A DNA stretch of 64,000 nucleotides from an uncultured Bacteroidota bacterium. Its GTDB lineage: Bacteria; Bacteroidota; Bacteroidia; B-17B0; Aurantibacillaceae. Positions 1-8,919 of this stretch are shown one piece after another; the first letter of the stretch is position 1, and each line of letters starts with the position of its first letter. Below the pieces are notes generated by a model, which was not told where the DNA came from, did not search any database, and saw only the letters and a program-made list of their open reading frames with translations. The position numbers and the translations under genes were made by a program. The stretch lies in contig CAILKE010000030.1 in assembly GCA_903834765.1 (NCBI GenBank), positions 1 to 64,000 of the forward strand, written 5' to 3'.

Positions 1-204
1 GGGTATTTTAAAAATCCTTACTATGGGAAGTTCATTCCTAAAAAAATACAAAGAGATAGGATATTTAAATATTATTTTTGGTTATTATGTGAATTTAAAA
101 AAGAACTCACTTTCAATGAGTATATCAGTGCACTTTATAACGTAATATATTATAATCCAAGAATAATATTTGAAAAAAAAATATTTGCAATTTTATTAAA
201 GTAA
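1..204 (+). CDS. C-terminal fragment of a gene cut by the window edge, possibly a glycosyltransferase
   Basis: Frame 1 is open from the first base to a TAA at 202-204, giving 67 residues with no start in the window. The residues are rich in Phe, Tyr, Ile and Lys, with a basic, hydrophobic tail ending in AILLK. That composition is common at the C-terminus of Bacteroidota GT2 glycosyltransferases, and the genes that follow are glycan genes, so a glycosyltransferase is a reasonable guess. No catalytic motif is visible in this piece and the family call is inference only. Confidence 0.45.
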   Translation, partial: GYFKNPYYGKFIPKKIQRDRIFKYYFWLLCEFKKELTFNEYISALYNVIYYNPRIIFEKKIFAILLK

Positions 205-273
205 AATTAAGTAATTAATCACTTACTTTATGACTAATACATGAATATCGTGACTTAAATGTAATAATTAAAT

Positions 274-1011
274 ATGAACCCATTATTCAAATATTTTTTA
301 GGCGATTATTCGCAAGTCGGTCTTTCTAACAAACAAAATAGACATCTATGGATTAAACAAAAACTAAAGGATTTACCTGCCGGATTAACTATTTTAGATG
401 CAGGAGCTGGTGAATTACAATTCAAACCTGATTGTTCGCATTTGAAATATACATCTCAAGATTTCGCACAATATGATGGTAAAGGAGATGGTACAGGTAT
501 TCAGGCTAATAAATGGGATAATTCGAAATTAGATATCATATCCGATATTACAAATATACCTGTAGAATCTAATACCTTCGATGTAGTATTTTGTTCTGAA
601 GTTTTACACCATTTACCGCATCCTGTTAATGCTTTAAAAGAATTAGTGAGAGTATTAAAACCAAATGGACAACTTATTATTACCGCGCCATTTGCATCCT
701 TAACTCATTTTGCACCGTACCATTTTTCTTCTGGTTTTAATAAATATTTTTACGAATATTGGATGAAAGAATTTAATTGCGATATAACTGAATTAACATA
801 CAATGGTAATTACTTTGAATTTGTAGCTCAGGAAGTTCGCTATGCATCTGATGTGGCTCAAAAGTACTCCTCCATAAAAATGACCTTAAAAGAAAAATTA
901 GCTCAACGCATATTTTTGTCATTTTTGCAAAAAAATTCAAAACAATCATCTAATGCCAAAGAATTATTAGCATTTTCAATGATGCTTGTCGCTAAAAAAA
1001 ATCAACCATGA
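274..1011 (+). CDS. Class I SAM-dependent methyltransferase (Methyltransf_11 type)
   Basis: The 245-residue protein has the Rossmann methyltransferase core: motif I LDAGAGE at residues 41-47 binds S-adenosylmethionine, and FCSEVLHHL near 106-114 followed by LKELVRVLKPNG is the usual post-motif helix and strand. No signal peptide or membrane segment is seen, so it acts in the cytoplasm. It overlaps the following fucosyltransferase gene by 4 bp (ATGA), so the two are co-translated. Its place inside a polysaccharide cluster suggests it methylates a sugar or a lipid-linked intermediate, but the substrate cannot be read from the sequence. Confidence 0.85.
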   Translation: MNPLFKYFLGDYSQVGLSNKQNRHLWIKQKLKDLPAGLTILDAGAGELQFKPDCSHLKYTSQDFAQYDGKGDGTGIQANKWDNSKLDIISDITNIPVESNTFDVVFCSEVLHHLPHPVNALKELVRVLKPNGQLIITAPFASLTHFAPYHFSSGFNKYFYEYWMKEFNCDITELTYNGNYFEFVAQEVRYASDVAQKYSSIKMTLKEKLAQRIFLSFLQKNSKQSSNAKELLAFSMMLVAKKNQP

Positions 1012-1898
1012 TTTTACTTAGACTGAAAGGTGGATTAGGTAATCAGCTATTTCAATATGCTGCTGCAAAATCATTAGCGCTAAAACATAATACTGAAGTG
1101 ATTTTAGATCTCTCCCTTCTTCTAGACCGAACACCTTTAACCGATATGGTATTTAGGGATTATGAATTATACGCGTTTAATTTAGAAGAAAATTTTGCAA
1201 ACCAAGAATTAATTGAATATTACAATCCACTACCAACTTCTTTTTTAAAAAGAATTTCAAATAAGTTAAAAAAATATATTTATAAGCCTTCTGTATATAT
1301 TGAAAGCACTCATTTGTATAATTCAAAATTCTTCAATTTACCTAATGATAGTTGTATTATAGGATTATTTCAATCAGAAAAATATTTTCAATCAATTGCA
1401 GACATAATAAAAAAAGAATTTGAATTTAAGAACTCATTTCCGAAAATAGTAACTGAGTTAGGTACATATATTAAAAGTAAAAACGTCATTTGTGTTCACG
1501 TTCGAAGAGGAGATTATATTAGTAATCCTATTTACAGTTCAATGTTGGGTTCTCAATCCAATGAATATTATAAAAATGGTGTAACTTTAATTTCAGAGAA
1601 AACAAATATAGATGAACTATTTATTTTTTCGGATGATATAAATTGGTGTATACAAAATTTGAAATTTGAAACTAAAACTACGTTTGTAACAAATGATTTA
1701 GCTACAAATAATCATCAGGCTCATTTACATTTAATGTCGTTATGTAAACATTATGTAATTTCAAATAGTACCTTTGCCTGGTGGGGTGCTTGGCTATCAT
1801 CAAATCAAACTAAAATAGTGGTAGCTCCAAAAGTTTGGTTTAAAGATGGTTTAAGAGATGAAACAGATATTATACCAAATAGTTGGATAAAAATGTAA
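1008..1898 (+). CDS. Alpha-1,2-fucosyltransferase-like glycosyltransferase, family GT11
   Basis: The protein (296 residues) begins with the GT11 signature RLKGGLGNQLFQYAAAKSLA and carries the HVRRGDY motif near residues 163-169, the conserved GDP-fucose-binding arginine motif of alpha-1,2- and alpha-1,6-fucosyltransferases. The C-terminal SNSTFAWWGAWLS segment is also typical. Length fits the bacterial family. Known members transfer L-fucose from GDP-fucose to galactose or similar acceptors in O-antigens. It overlaps the upstream methyltransferase by 4 bp. The GDP-fucose synthesis genes (gmd, fcl) are not in the window. The exact linkage and donor are inferred. Confidence 0.88.
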   Translation: MILLRLKGGLGNQLFQYAAAKSLALKHNTEVILDLSLLLDRTPLTDMVFRDYELYAFNLEENFANQELIEYYNPLPTSFLKRISNKLKKYIYKPSVYIESTHLYNSKFFNLPNDSCIIGLFQSEKYFQSIADIIKKEFEFKNSFPKIVTELGTYIKSKNVICVHVRRGDYISNPIYSSMLGSQSNEYYKNGVTLISEKTNIDELFIFSDDINWCIQNLKFETKTTFVTNDLATNNHQAHLHLMSLCKHYVISNSTFAWWGAWLSSNQTKIVVAPKVWFKDGLRDETDIIPNSWIKM

Positions 1899-1985
1899 AT
1901 TATTGTTTATATACAAAATATATAATTCAATAGATAAATCTGATAATATAATAATTAAAAAAAAGACAACAGGCGAAACAAAAAA

Positions 1986-4307
1986 ATGAAAGTTTTAGTT
2001 TTTATACAAACATATATTTCACCAACAATGACCTTCATTTATAATGAGGTTATTGAATTGTCAAAAAAACATGAAGTATTAATTTTAACCACTGAAAAAG
2101 AATACAACGATGAATTTTCATTTGATAATATTAAAGTAATTCCTTTTCGAGATAACAAAATAACTAAAAAAATAAGATGGACATTAGAGCAAAATGAAGT
2201 TGTTTTCTCAAAACAAAACTCACATTTCAAAAAAGAGCTTAATCAATTATTAGAAGAGTTTAAGCCAGACATCATTCATAGTCATTTCGGAAATGAATCA
2301 ATTATCATACTTGATAATTTAAAAAATTTTAATGTTCCTGTTTTTATTTCTTTTCACGGATATGATGCTTCTCAAATGCTGAGCAATAAAACTTACGTAA
2401 ATAAATTAAATTATTACTTTCATAAACCCAATGTACATCCTCTATTAGTATCAAATTTTATCAAAGAAAATGTTATTAAATCTGGGGTAGAATTACAAAA
2501 ATACGATATATTATATTATGGGACGGACGTAGATTTATTTACTCCACCTCCTAATCAAATCAAAGATTCTAATCAATTTATTTTCTTACAAATAAGTTCA
2601 TTCGCGGAAAAAAAAGGTCATATCTATACGCTTCGAGCATTTAAATTATTTTTAGAAACTGTTTCTGATAAAAGAAAATATAAATTAATATTAGCAGGAG
2701 GCTGGCTATTATTTGATGAAATAAAAGAAGAAACAAATAAATTGGGGCTTTCAAATTTTGTTGAATTTCCTGGAATTGTTTCAAAATCAAAAGCGAAAGA
2801 ATTATTAAGTAAAGCCGATGTATTTTTACATCATAGTATTACAGCCGAAAATGGGGATACAGAAGGTATGCCAAACAGCATCATGGAAGCGATGGCAATG
2901 GAATTACCAATTATCTCCACTTATCATTCAGGTATACCAGAATTAGTAGAAGATGGTGTAAATGGATTTTTGGTTCCTGAAAAAAACATTGAAATATATG
3001 CTAAAAAAATGCTTGAAATAACTAATTGGCCTAAATTACCAATTAGTCGAGACAAAATTATATCAACATTTTCCAAGAAAAGTCATTTTAGAAATTTAGA
3101 ATCTATTTATAAAAAAACACTTAATCGTAAACTAAATATATTGCACCTATTTAGCAGTTATCCTGCTGGTAATACTACCAATTGGTTATATAATTTAATA
3201 ACCAACACACCAAATGTAAATCCAATAATTGCTGCTGAGTATTTTAGTAAACACAATTTTTATGATAGTACATTTACCTATATAGAAAGCCCAGTGGCAA
3301 GTGTTACCAAATACAAACAACAACTACCACTACAAATTAAAAATTTATACAACAAAATAGTATGTAAAATCACTGAAAAACTATTAGGTGGGCTAAAACA
3401 TCAAATTAATTTAAAATGGGATAAATTAAATATAAATGTAGCTCACGCTCACTTTGCTGATTTAGCTTGTGAATATAGTGATTTCATAAAAAACAAAAAC
3501 ATTCCTTTAGTAATTTCCTATTATGGCTACGATTACGAATATTTGCCATATATAAAACCTGAATATATAAATAAATACAAAGAATTATTTTCAAAAGCTG
3601 ACAAGTTCATTTGTGAAGGAAACCATGGTGCATCGATTTTAACAAAAATGGGATGCCCTCCTAGCAAAATAGAGGTTATTAGATTAGGCGTTGAAATACA
3701 ATATATTCCATATCATACTAAAACAAAAATATCACAAGCATTAAAACTTATTCAAATAGCTTCTCTTAGAGAAAAAAAAGGACACATATATAGTTTAAAA
3801 GCCTTTCATAAGGCTTTAAATAATCATCCAAATATGCATTTAACTTTTGTAGGTAGCGGAGAAGCCACAATATATAATGAGTTACAAGATTACATTGCTA
3901 TGAATAATTTACGTTATCATGTTACCATCATCAATGAAATAGATTTTAATAAGTTACATCAATTCATTTCCAAATTCGATGTATTTATACATCCAAGTTG
4001 TTATTCAAAAAATAGAGATTGTGAAGGCGGTGCACCAATAGTATTATTGGATGCTCAAGCTTGTGGATTGCCTATTATATCTACAACCCATTGTGATATA
4101 CCTGATGAAGTAGTTCATCAAAAAACAGGTTTACTAACACCAGAAAAAAATGTAGAAGCTTTAGCAGAATCAATTTCTTATTTTTACGAAATGGATGATC
4201 CCGAATATCAAACATACAGCATAGCGGCTCGCCAGCATATTGAAGAAGAATTTTCTATTCAAAAAAATGCTATTAAACTTAATGAAGTATATAAAAGTTT
4301 AGAATAA
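1986..4307 (+). CDS. Tandem fusion of two GT4-family glycosyltransferases
   Basis: The 773-residue protein is about twice the usual GT4 length and has two homologous halves, roughly residues 1-380 and 383-773. Each half repeats the same landmarks in order: a SHFG or AHFA acceptor-side motif, a FHGYD or YYGYD motif, an EKKGHIY segment starting the donor-binding domain, an EG(x)P-type acidic motif, and an LPIIST segment followed by a gly-rich PE-K loop. The first half has the classic E-x7-E motif; in the second, the distal Glu is replaced by Asp. No signal peptide or membrane span is seen. It probably adds two sugars in sequence, or one domain is regulatory. Domain calls are visible; the two-sugar role is inference. 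Confidence 0.87.
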   Translation: MKVLVFIQTYISPTMTFIYNEVIELSKKHEVLILTTEKEYNDEFSFDNIKVIPFRDNKITKKIRWTLEQNEVVFSKQNSHFKKELNQLLEEFKPDIIHSHFGNESIIILDNLKNFNVPVFISFHGYDASQMLSNKTYVNKLNYYFHKPNVHPLLVSNFIKENVIKSGVELQKYDILYYGTDVDLFTPPPNQIKDSNQFIFLQISSFAEKKGHIYTLRAFKLFLETVSDKRKYKLILAGGWLLFDEIKEETNKLGLSNFVEFPGIVSKSKAKELLSKADVFLHHSITAENGDTEGMPNSIMEAMAMELPIISTYHSGIPELVEDGVNGFLVPEKNIEIYAKKMLEITNWPKLPISRDKIISTFSKKSHFRNLESIYKKTLNRKLNILHLFSSYPAGNTTNWLYNLITNTPNVNPIIAAEYFSKHNFYDSTFTYIESPVASVTKYKQQLPLQIKNLYNKIVCKITEKLLGGLKHQINLKWDKLNINVAHAHFADLACEYSDFIKNKNIPLVISYYGYDYEYLPYIKPEYINKYKELFSKADKFICEGNHGASILTKMGCPPSKIEVIRLGVEIQYIPYHTKTKISQALKLIQIASLREKKGHIYSLKAFHKALNNHPNMHLTFVGSGEATIYNELQDYIAMNNLRYHVTIINEIDFNKLHQFISKFDVFIHPSCYSKNRDCEGGAPIVLLDAQACGLPIISTTHCDIPDEVVHQKTGLLTPEKNVEALAESISYFYEMDDPEYQTYSIAARQHIEEEFSIQKNAIKLNEVYKSLE

Positions 4308-4411
4308 AAATTATATAACATGGAATAAGTAATATGCAAAAAAATAAAATTCGAATGTTATTAAAAGACTATAGTGTGTAAAGCAAGTGACAATAAAAAA
4401 ACATCTAACGC

Positions 4412-5551
4412 ATGAATAATATACCATTTAATAAGCCATATTTTACAGGAAAAGAAATTAATTTCATTAGCGAAACATTTAACAACAAAAAGATTGCAGG
4501 TGATGGAGACTTCACGAAAAAATGTCACAGCTTTTTTGAGAAAAAATATGGCTTTAAGAAAGTATTATTGACTACCAGTTGCACTGATGCCTTAGAAATG
4601 GCAGCTATTTTATTTGATATAAAAGAGGGTGATGAAGTCATTATGCCATCCTATACATTTGTATCTACTGCTAATCCTTTCGTTTTACGTGGCGCTAAAA
4701 TTATTTTTTGTGATAGTCAAGAATGCAGTCCAAACATGGATACGAGTTCGATTGAAAAATTAATTACACAAAAAACAAAAGTTATTATCCCTGTACATTA
4801 TGCTGGAATAGCATGTAATATGGAAGAAATAATGGTATTGGCTAATAAATACAATCTTTTTGTAGTTGAAGATGCTGCGCAATGCATTGACAGCTATTAT
4901 AAAGAAAAACCAATTGGAAGTATTGGACATTTAGCTGCTTTTAGCTTTCATGAAACAAAAAATATTATCAGCGGTGAGGGTGGTATGTTAGTCGTAAACG
5001 ATCCGCAATTTATTGAAAGAGCTGAAATCATTAGAGAAAAAGGAACTAACCGTAGTCAATTTTTTAGAGGTGAAATAGATAAATATGGTTGGGTAGATGT
5101 TGGTTCTTCTTATCTTCCTTCAGATATGATTGCTGCTTTTCTATACGCACAATGCTTATCCTTAGATGATATCCAAAAAAAACGGGTTGAAATTTGGAAC
5201 TCGTATTATGATCAATTAAAAATATTGGAAGAAAACCAATTATTAAAACTCCCCTACTTACCTAATTTTGCGTCTAACAACGGGCATATATTTTATATTG
5301 TATGTAAAGATTTAAATGAACGAACTGAATTAATTAAAGAACTTAAAAACAATCATATATCAGCAGTGTTTCATTACTTGTCTTTGCATAAAAGCGAGTA
5401 TTATCTAAACAAGCATGATGGGAGAGATTTACCAAATACAGATAAATTTACAAATTGCTTATTAAGATTACCTTTATTTTATGAATTAGATAACGAAAGC
5501 ATCAAACAAATTTGTGATGTCATACTAAATTTTTACACCTCAAAAAAATAA
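4412..5551 (+). CDS. wecE: dTDP-4-amino-4,6-dideoxygalactose transaminase
   Basis: The sequence (379 residues) aligns by eye along its whole length with E. coli WecE/RffA, including PSYTFVSTAN (79-88), PVHYAGIAC (127-135), EDAAQ (153-157) and IREKGTNRSQFFRG. The PLP Schiff-base lysine is K183 in SFHETKN. The family makes dTDP-4-amino-4,6-dideoxy-D-galactose from the 4-keto sugar with glutamate as amino donor, the precursor of Fuc4NAc. It is a cytoplasmic enzyme and is followed 20 bp later by wecB. The N-acetyltransferase wecD and rml genes are not in the window. Another 4-amino-sugar product is possible, as DegT/DnrJ enzymes vary in stereochemistry. Confidence 0.88.
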   Translation: MNNIPFNKPYFTGKEINFISETFNNKKIAGDGDFTKKCHSFFEKKYGFKKVLLTTSCTDALEMAAILFDIKEGDEVIMPSYTFVSTANPFVLRGAKIIFCDSQECSPNMDTSSIEKLITQKTKVIIPVHYAGIACNMEEIMVLANKYNLFVVEDAAQCIDSYYKEKPIGSIGHLAAFSFHETKNIISGEGGMLVVNDPQFIERAEIIREKGTNRSQFFRGEIDKYGWVDVGSSYLPSDMIAAFLYAQCLSLDDIQKKRVEIWNSYYDQLKILEENQLLKLPYLPNFASNNGHIFYIVCKDLNERTELIKELKNNHISAVFHYLSLHKSEYYLNKHDGRDLPNTDKFTNCLLRLPLFYELDNESIKQICDVILNFYTSKK

Positions 5552-5571
5552 AGTACTCCTAATTTTATAAA

Positions 5572-6669
5572 ATGAAAAAAAACATTTTAATCGTCATTGG
5601 CACTCGACCAAACTTTATAAAAGTTACTCAATTTAAAAAATTAGTAACTAAATTTCCTTCATTAGATCTTAAAATAGTTCATACAGGACAACACTACGAT
5701 GATAAAATGGCTGACGTTTTTTTTAAGCAATTTGATTTAACCCCAGATTATTTTTTAAATATTGCTCAAGGCACACCTAACTCCCAAATAGCAGATATTA
5801 TGTTGAAGTTAGAGTCTCTCATTAATACCCAATTTAATCCTGAATTAATAATTGTTGTTGGTGATGTAAACTCAACGGTCGCTGCTTCAATTACAGCTAA
5901 TAAAATGGGGATAAAATTAGCACATATTGAAAGTGGTTTAAGAAGCTTTGATAAAACTATGCCCGAAGAATATAACAGAATTATTACTGACAAATTATGT
6001 AACTTATTTTTTGTTACGGAACAAAGTGGATACGATAATTTAAAAGCAGAAGGTATTTCGGAGGATTCTATCCTGTTTTCGGGTAATACCATGATTGATA
6101 CACTTATTTCGTATACAAAAAAAATTGATGAATCTAACATATTGGATAAATTAGAATTAAATCAAACAGCATATATTTTAATGACGATGCACCGACCCGC
6201 AACGGTTGATCATGAAATCGAATTGAAAAAATTATGCGAGTTAATTACGTTTATTTCACAAAAATATAAGATCGTGTTTCCAATTCATCCACGCACATTA
6301 AAAAAAATGGAAGAATTTGGTTTAAAAAATGAAGTAATCAATAATAAAAATTTGATATTCACAGAGCCATTAGATTATTTCTCTTTCCAAAAATTAATCA
6401 AACATAGTCGTTTCATATTAACTGATAGCGGAGGAATTCAAGAAGAATCAACTTTTGTTGGAATCCCATGCTTAACACTTCGTCCCAATACAGAAAGACC
6501 TATTACAGTTTCGGAAGGAACGAATACAATAATTCCTTTTGAATTAGACATCATAAAAAAATACATAACTCAAATAGAAAACAATACCTATAAAAAAGGA
6601 ATTATTCCAAAATATTGGGATGGGAAATCTACAGAACGAATTTTAGAATTTATTACAACGAAACTTTGA
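5572..6669 (+). CDS. wecB: UDP-N-acetylglucosamine 2-epimerase, non-hydrolysing
   Basis: The protein is 365 residues, the usual family length. The N-terminus IVIGTRPNFIK, then HTGQHYDD, GDVNST, HIESGLRSFDKTMPEEYNR, MTMHRPATVD and the C-terminal TDSGGIQEES loop are all hallmarks of the UDP-GlcNAc/UDP-ManNAc epimerase. The catalytic acids lie in the GDVNST and HIESGLR segments. It interconverts UDP-GlcNAc and UDP-ManNAc in the cytoplasm for surface polysaccharide synthesis. No UDP-ManNAc dehydrogenase (wecC) is adjacent, so the sugar may be used as ManNAc or wecC lies elsewhere. Its stop codon overlaps the likely TTG start of the next gene. Confidence 0.92.
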   Translation: MKKNILIVIGTRPNFIKVTQFKKLVTKFPSLDLKIVHTGQHYDDKMADVFFKQFDLTPDYFLNIAQGTPNSQIADIMLKLESLINTQFNPELIIVVGDVNSTVAASITANKMGIKLAHIESGLRSFDKTMPEEYNRIITDKLCNLFFVTEQSGYDNLKAEGISEDSILFSGNTMIDTLISYTKKIDESNILDKLELNQTAYILMTMHRPATVDHEIELKKLCELITFISQKYKIVFPIHPRTLKKMEEFGLKNEVINNKNLIFTEPLDYFSFQKLIKHSRFILTDSGGIQEESTFVGIPCLTLRPNTERPITVSEGTNTIIPFELDIIKKYITQIENNTYKKGIIPKYWDGKSTERILEFITTKL

Positions 6670-7796
6670 TTTTTTATTTAACCTATAACGATTCTCCTTC
6701 TGGAATATTTTCAAGTCAAGTTATTGATGTGGTGAAATTTTTAAATTCAGAATTAAATGCTCAAACAAAACTTGTTTCTTTTATTTCTATCAGAAGTTTT
6801 TTAAAAAATAGAACTAAAATAAAAAACGAATTTCCTGAAGCAATTGTACTACCTATGTTTCCAGGTATTCAGCGCTGGAGATTAAATACTTTTTTGCTAA
6901 CTATTTTCACTTTAATATATAAGCCAACTGCGATTATTGGAAGGAGTGTGTTAGCTACTCAACTAGGCCTTAACCAAAAACATAAAAATAGAATTCATAA
7001 AGTTGTGTATGACGGAAGAGGTGCTATTAATGCTGAGTGGAAGGAATATCAGGTTGTGAATAACGAAAAGTTAGTCAATGAAATTTTTGAATTAGAAAAA
7101 GAAGCCGTTCTAAAAGTTGATTATAGAATAGCTGTTTCTGAACAATTAGTAAACTATTGGAAAAAAGAATTTAACTATGAAGAAACTAATCATGTTATTA
7201 TTCCATGTACAATTAATAAAATATACGAAGATGTTTTAATTTCACAAGAAAATATCGAACAAACAAGACGTTCGATAGGATTAAACAAAGACGATATTGC
7301 TTTTATTTATTCAGGATCTATTGCCGGCTGGCAATCATTTAATTTACTAAATGACTTTATAAAACCAATATTAACAGAACATACAAATACTAAAATAATT
7401 TTCCTATCTCATAAAGATGAGCATATTTTAAAACTAGAATTCGAATTTAAAAACAGGGTATTTTGTTTCCATGTACAACCAAATGAAGTTCCTAAATACT
7501 TATTAGCAGCGGATTACGGCTTATTGATAAGAGAAAATACCGTCACCAATCGTGTAGCTTCTCCTGTGAAATTTGCTGAATATTTAGCTTGTGGATTACC
7601 AGTTATCATTTCCGAAAAATTAGGAGACTATTCTGATTTAGTAAAAAATAATTCAACTATTGGCTTTGTTTTAAATGATCAGAAATTTAGTTATTCGCCA
7701 ATTAAAATTGAGAATAAAGAACGGATTAGAAATATTTGTTTACAGAAATTTAAAAAAAATAATTTCATCTCAGATTATAAAAATTTAATTAAATAA
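6666..7796 (+). CDS. Glycosyltransferase, GT4-like
   Basis: An ATG exists upstream at 6615 but lies deep inside wecB. The better start is TTG at 6666, overlapping the wecB stop as TTGA and giving a natural N-terminus, MIFYLTYNDSPSGIFSSQ (376 residues). The C-terminal half has the GT-B donor fold signs: FIYSGSIAGWQS, then ADYGLLIRE and a KFAEYLACGLPVI segment in the place of the GT4 acidic motif. No membrane span is seen. It is translationally coupled to wecB and followed 12 bp later by an acyltransferase. It presumably adds one residue to the glycan repeat unit; donor and acceptor are unknown. Confidence 0.8.
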   Translation: MIFYLTYNDSPSGIFSSQVIDVVKFLNSELNAQTKLVSFISIRSFLKNRTKIKNEFPEAIVLPMFPGIQRWRLNTFLLTIFTLIYKPTAIIGRSVLATQLGLNQKHKNRIHKVVYDGRGAINAEWKEYQVVNNEKLVNEIFELEKEAVLKVDYRIAVSEQLVNYWKKEFNYEETNHVIIPCTINKIYEDVLISQENIEQTRRSIGLNKDDIAFIYSGSIAGWQSFNLLNDFIKPILTEHTNTKIIFLSHKDEHILKLEFEFKNRVFCFHVQPNEVPKYLLAADYGLLIRENTVTNRVASPVKFAEYLACGLPVIISEKLGDYSDLVKNNSTIGFVLNDQKFSYSPIKIENKERIRNICLQKFKKNNFISDYKNLIK

Positions 7797-7808
7797 TTCA
7801 AAAAATAA

Positions 7809-8807
7809 ATGGGAGAAGTATCAAAGAATAACAATATACCAATTCTAGACTCTCTTCGTGCCTTTGCAGCGTTATCTGTTTGCCTATTTCATTTTGTATG
7901 CACAACAACAGGATATATTAATACAGAATGGATTTTAAACGCGTTCTCAATAGGTAAATATGGCGTACAACTTTTTTTTGTCATTTCAGGGTTCGTAATA
8001 CCTTGGGCAATGTTTAATGCTGGATTTACATTTTCTCATTTTTTCAAATTCTTATTGAAACGTCTTGCTCGTTTAGAACCTCCTTACATATTTTCAATAG
8101 TAATCGCTTTAACAATTTTATTTTTGAGAGAAAAACTATTGGGTTCTCAAAACAATCATATGGAGGTTAGTTACAAGCAAATTATTTTACATTTTGGATA
8201 CTTAATTCCCTTTTTTGAAGGCTATAAATGGCTGAATCAAGTATATTGGACCTTAGCAATAGAATTTCAATATTATTTTTTTATTGCCGTACTATTTATT
8301 CCTCTTACGAGAGCCAACTTGTTTAACAGAATCATCATTTACAGCGCAATTATAGCTCTAAGCTTTATTGGGAATGACAAATTTCTTCCCTATTGGCTCC
8401 CGATATTTTTACTAGGCGTTATTCTGTTTTTATACAAATCCAAATTAATTATTCAAAAGGAGTTTTACAGTGTTATGGCTCTTATTCTTATTTTTTGTAT
8501 TTATAAATATCCTTTTGTTTCAGTTTTGTATACAATGATCCCAATATTCTTTGTTTTATATTTCTCAGACTTAAAAATAAAAGGATTAAATTTTTTCGGA
8601 AAGATGTCTTATTCTATTTATTTAATTCATCCTCTAATTGGCGCAAGTTTAATTAATATTTTATCTCATTCTGTAAATAGTTTCATTGGAAAAGTTTTTG
8701 TGATTTTGGGTGGCATATTAATTACTTTAATATCGTCATATCTAATGTATCTGATCATAGAAAAACCTTCTAAAAAACTATCTTCCTCCATAAATTATAA
8801 AAAATAA
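7809..8807 (+). CDS. Acyltransferase 3 family membrane protein (OafA/YrhL-like)
   Basis: The 332-residue protein opens with LDSLRAFAALSVCLFHFVC, the acyltransferase 3 signature with its essential histidine in the first membrane helix. It then shows about ten hydrophobic segments, QLFFVISGFVIPW, a LARLEPPY loop, and a late SYSIYLIHPLIGA segment, all typical. Members move acetyl or other acyl groups across the inner membrane onto glycans. It is the last gene of the polysaccharide cluster and is followed by a hairpin terminator at 8871-8894. It probably O-acetylates the glycan made by the upstream genes; the group transferred is inferred. Confidence 0.87.
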   Translation: MGEVSKNNNIPILDSLRAFAALSVCLFHFVCTTTGYINTEWILNAFSIGKYGVQLFFVISGFVIPWAMFNAGFTFSHFFKFLLKRLARLEPPYIFSIVIALTILFLREKLLGSQNNHMEVSYKQIILHFGYLIPFFEGYKWLNQVYWTLAIEFQYYFFIAVLFIPLTRANLFNRIIIYSAIIALSFIGNDKFLPYWLPIFLLGVILFLYKSKLIIQKEFYSVMALILIFCIYKYPFVSVLYTMIPIFFVLYFSDLKIKGLNFFGKMSYSIYLIHPLIGASLINILSHSVNSFIGKVFVILGGILITLISSYLMYLIIEKPSKKLSSSINYKK

Positions 8808-8870
8808 AATAAAGAAATAACAAAATATGAGTAGTCTCAAATAAAAATATAACCACTTCATATCATAAAA

Positions 8871-8894
8871 AAAACGCACCTAAAAGTGCGTTTT
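8871..8894. terminator. Bidirectional rho-independent terminator
   Basis: A perfect 9-bp stem, AAAACGCAC pairing with GTGCGTTTT, flanks a short AT-rich loop. It is preceded by an A-run and followed by a T-run, so it can stop transcription from both strands. It lies between the convergent acyltransferase and mnmA genes. Confidence 0.85.
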
Positions 8895-8919
8895 TTTACA
8901 TTATAATAAACGTAGCCTG

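Noticed and set aside
5766-6140. A 124-residue minus-strand frame inside wecB
   Set aside because: wecB is clearly coding on the plus strand with conserved motifs; this is a shadow frame without recognisable features.
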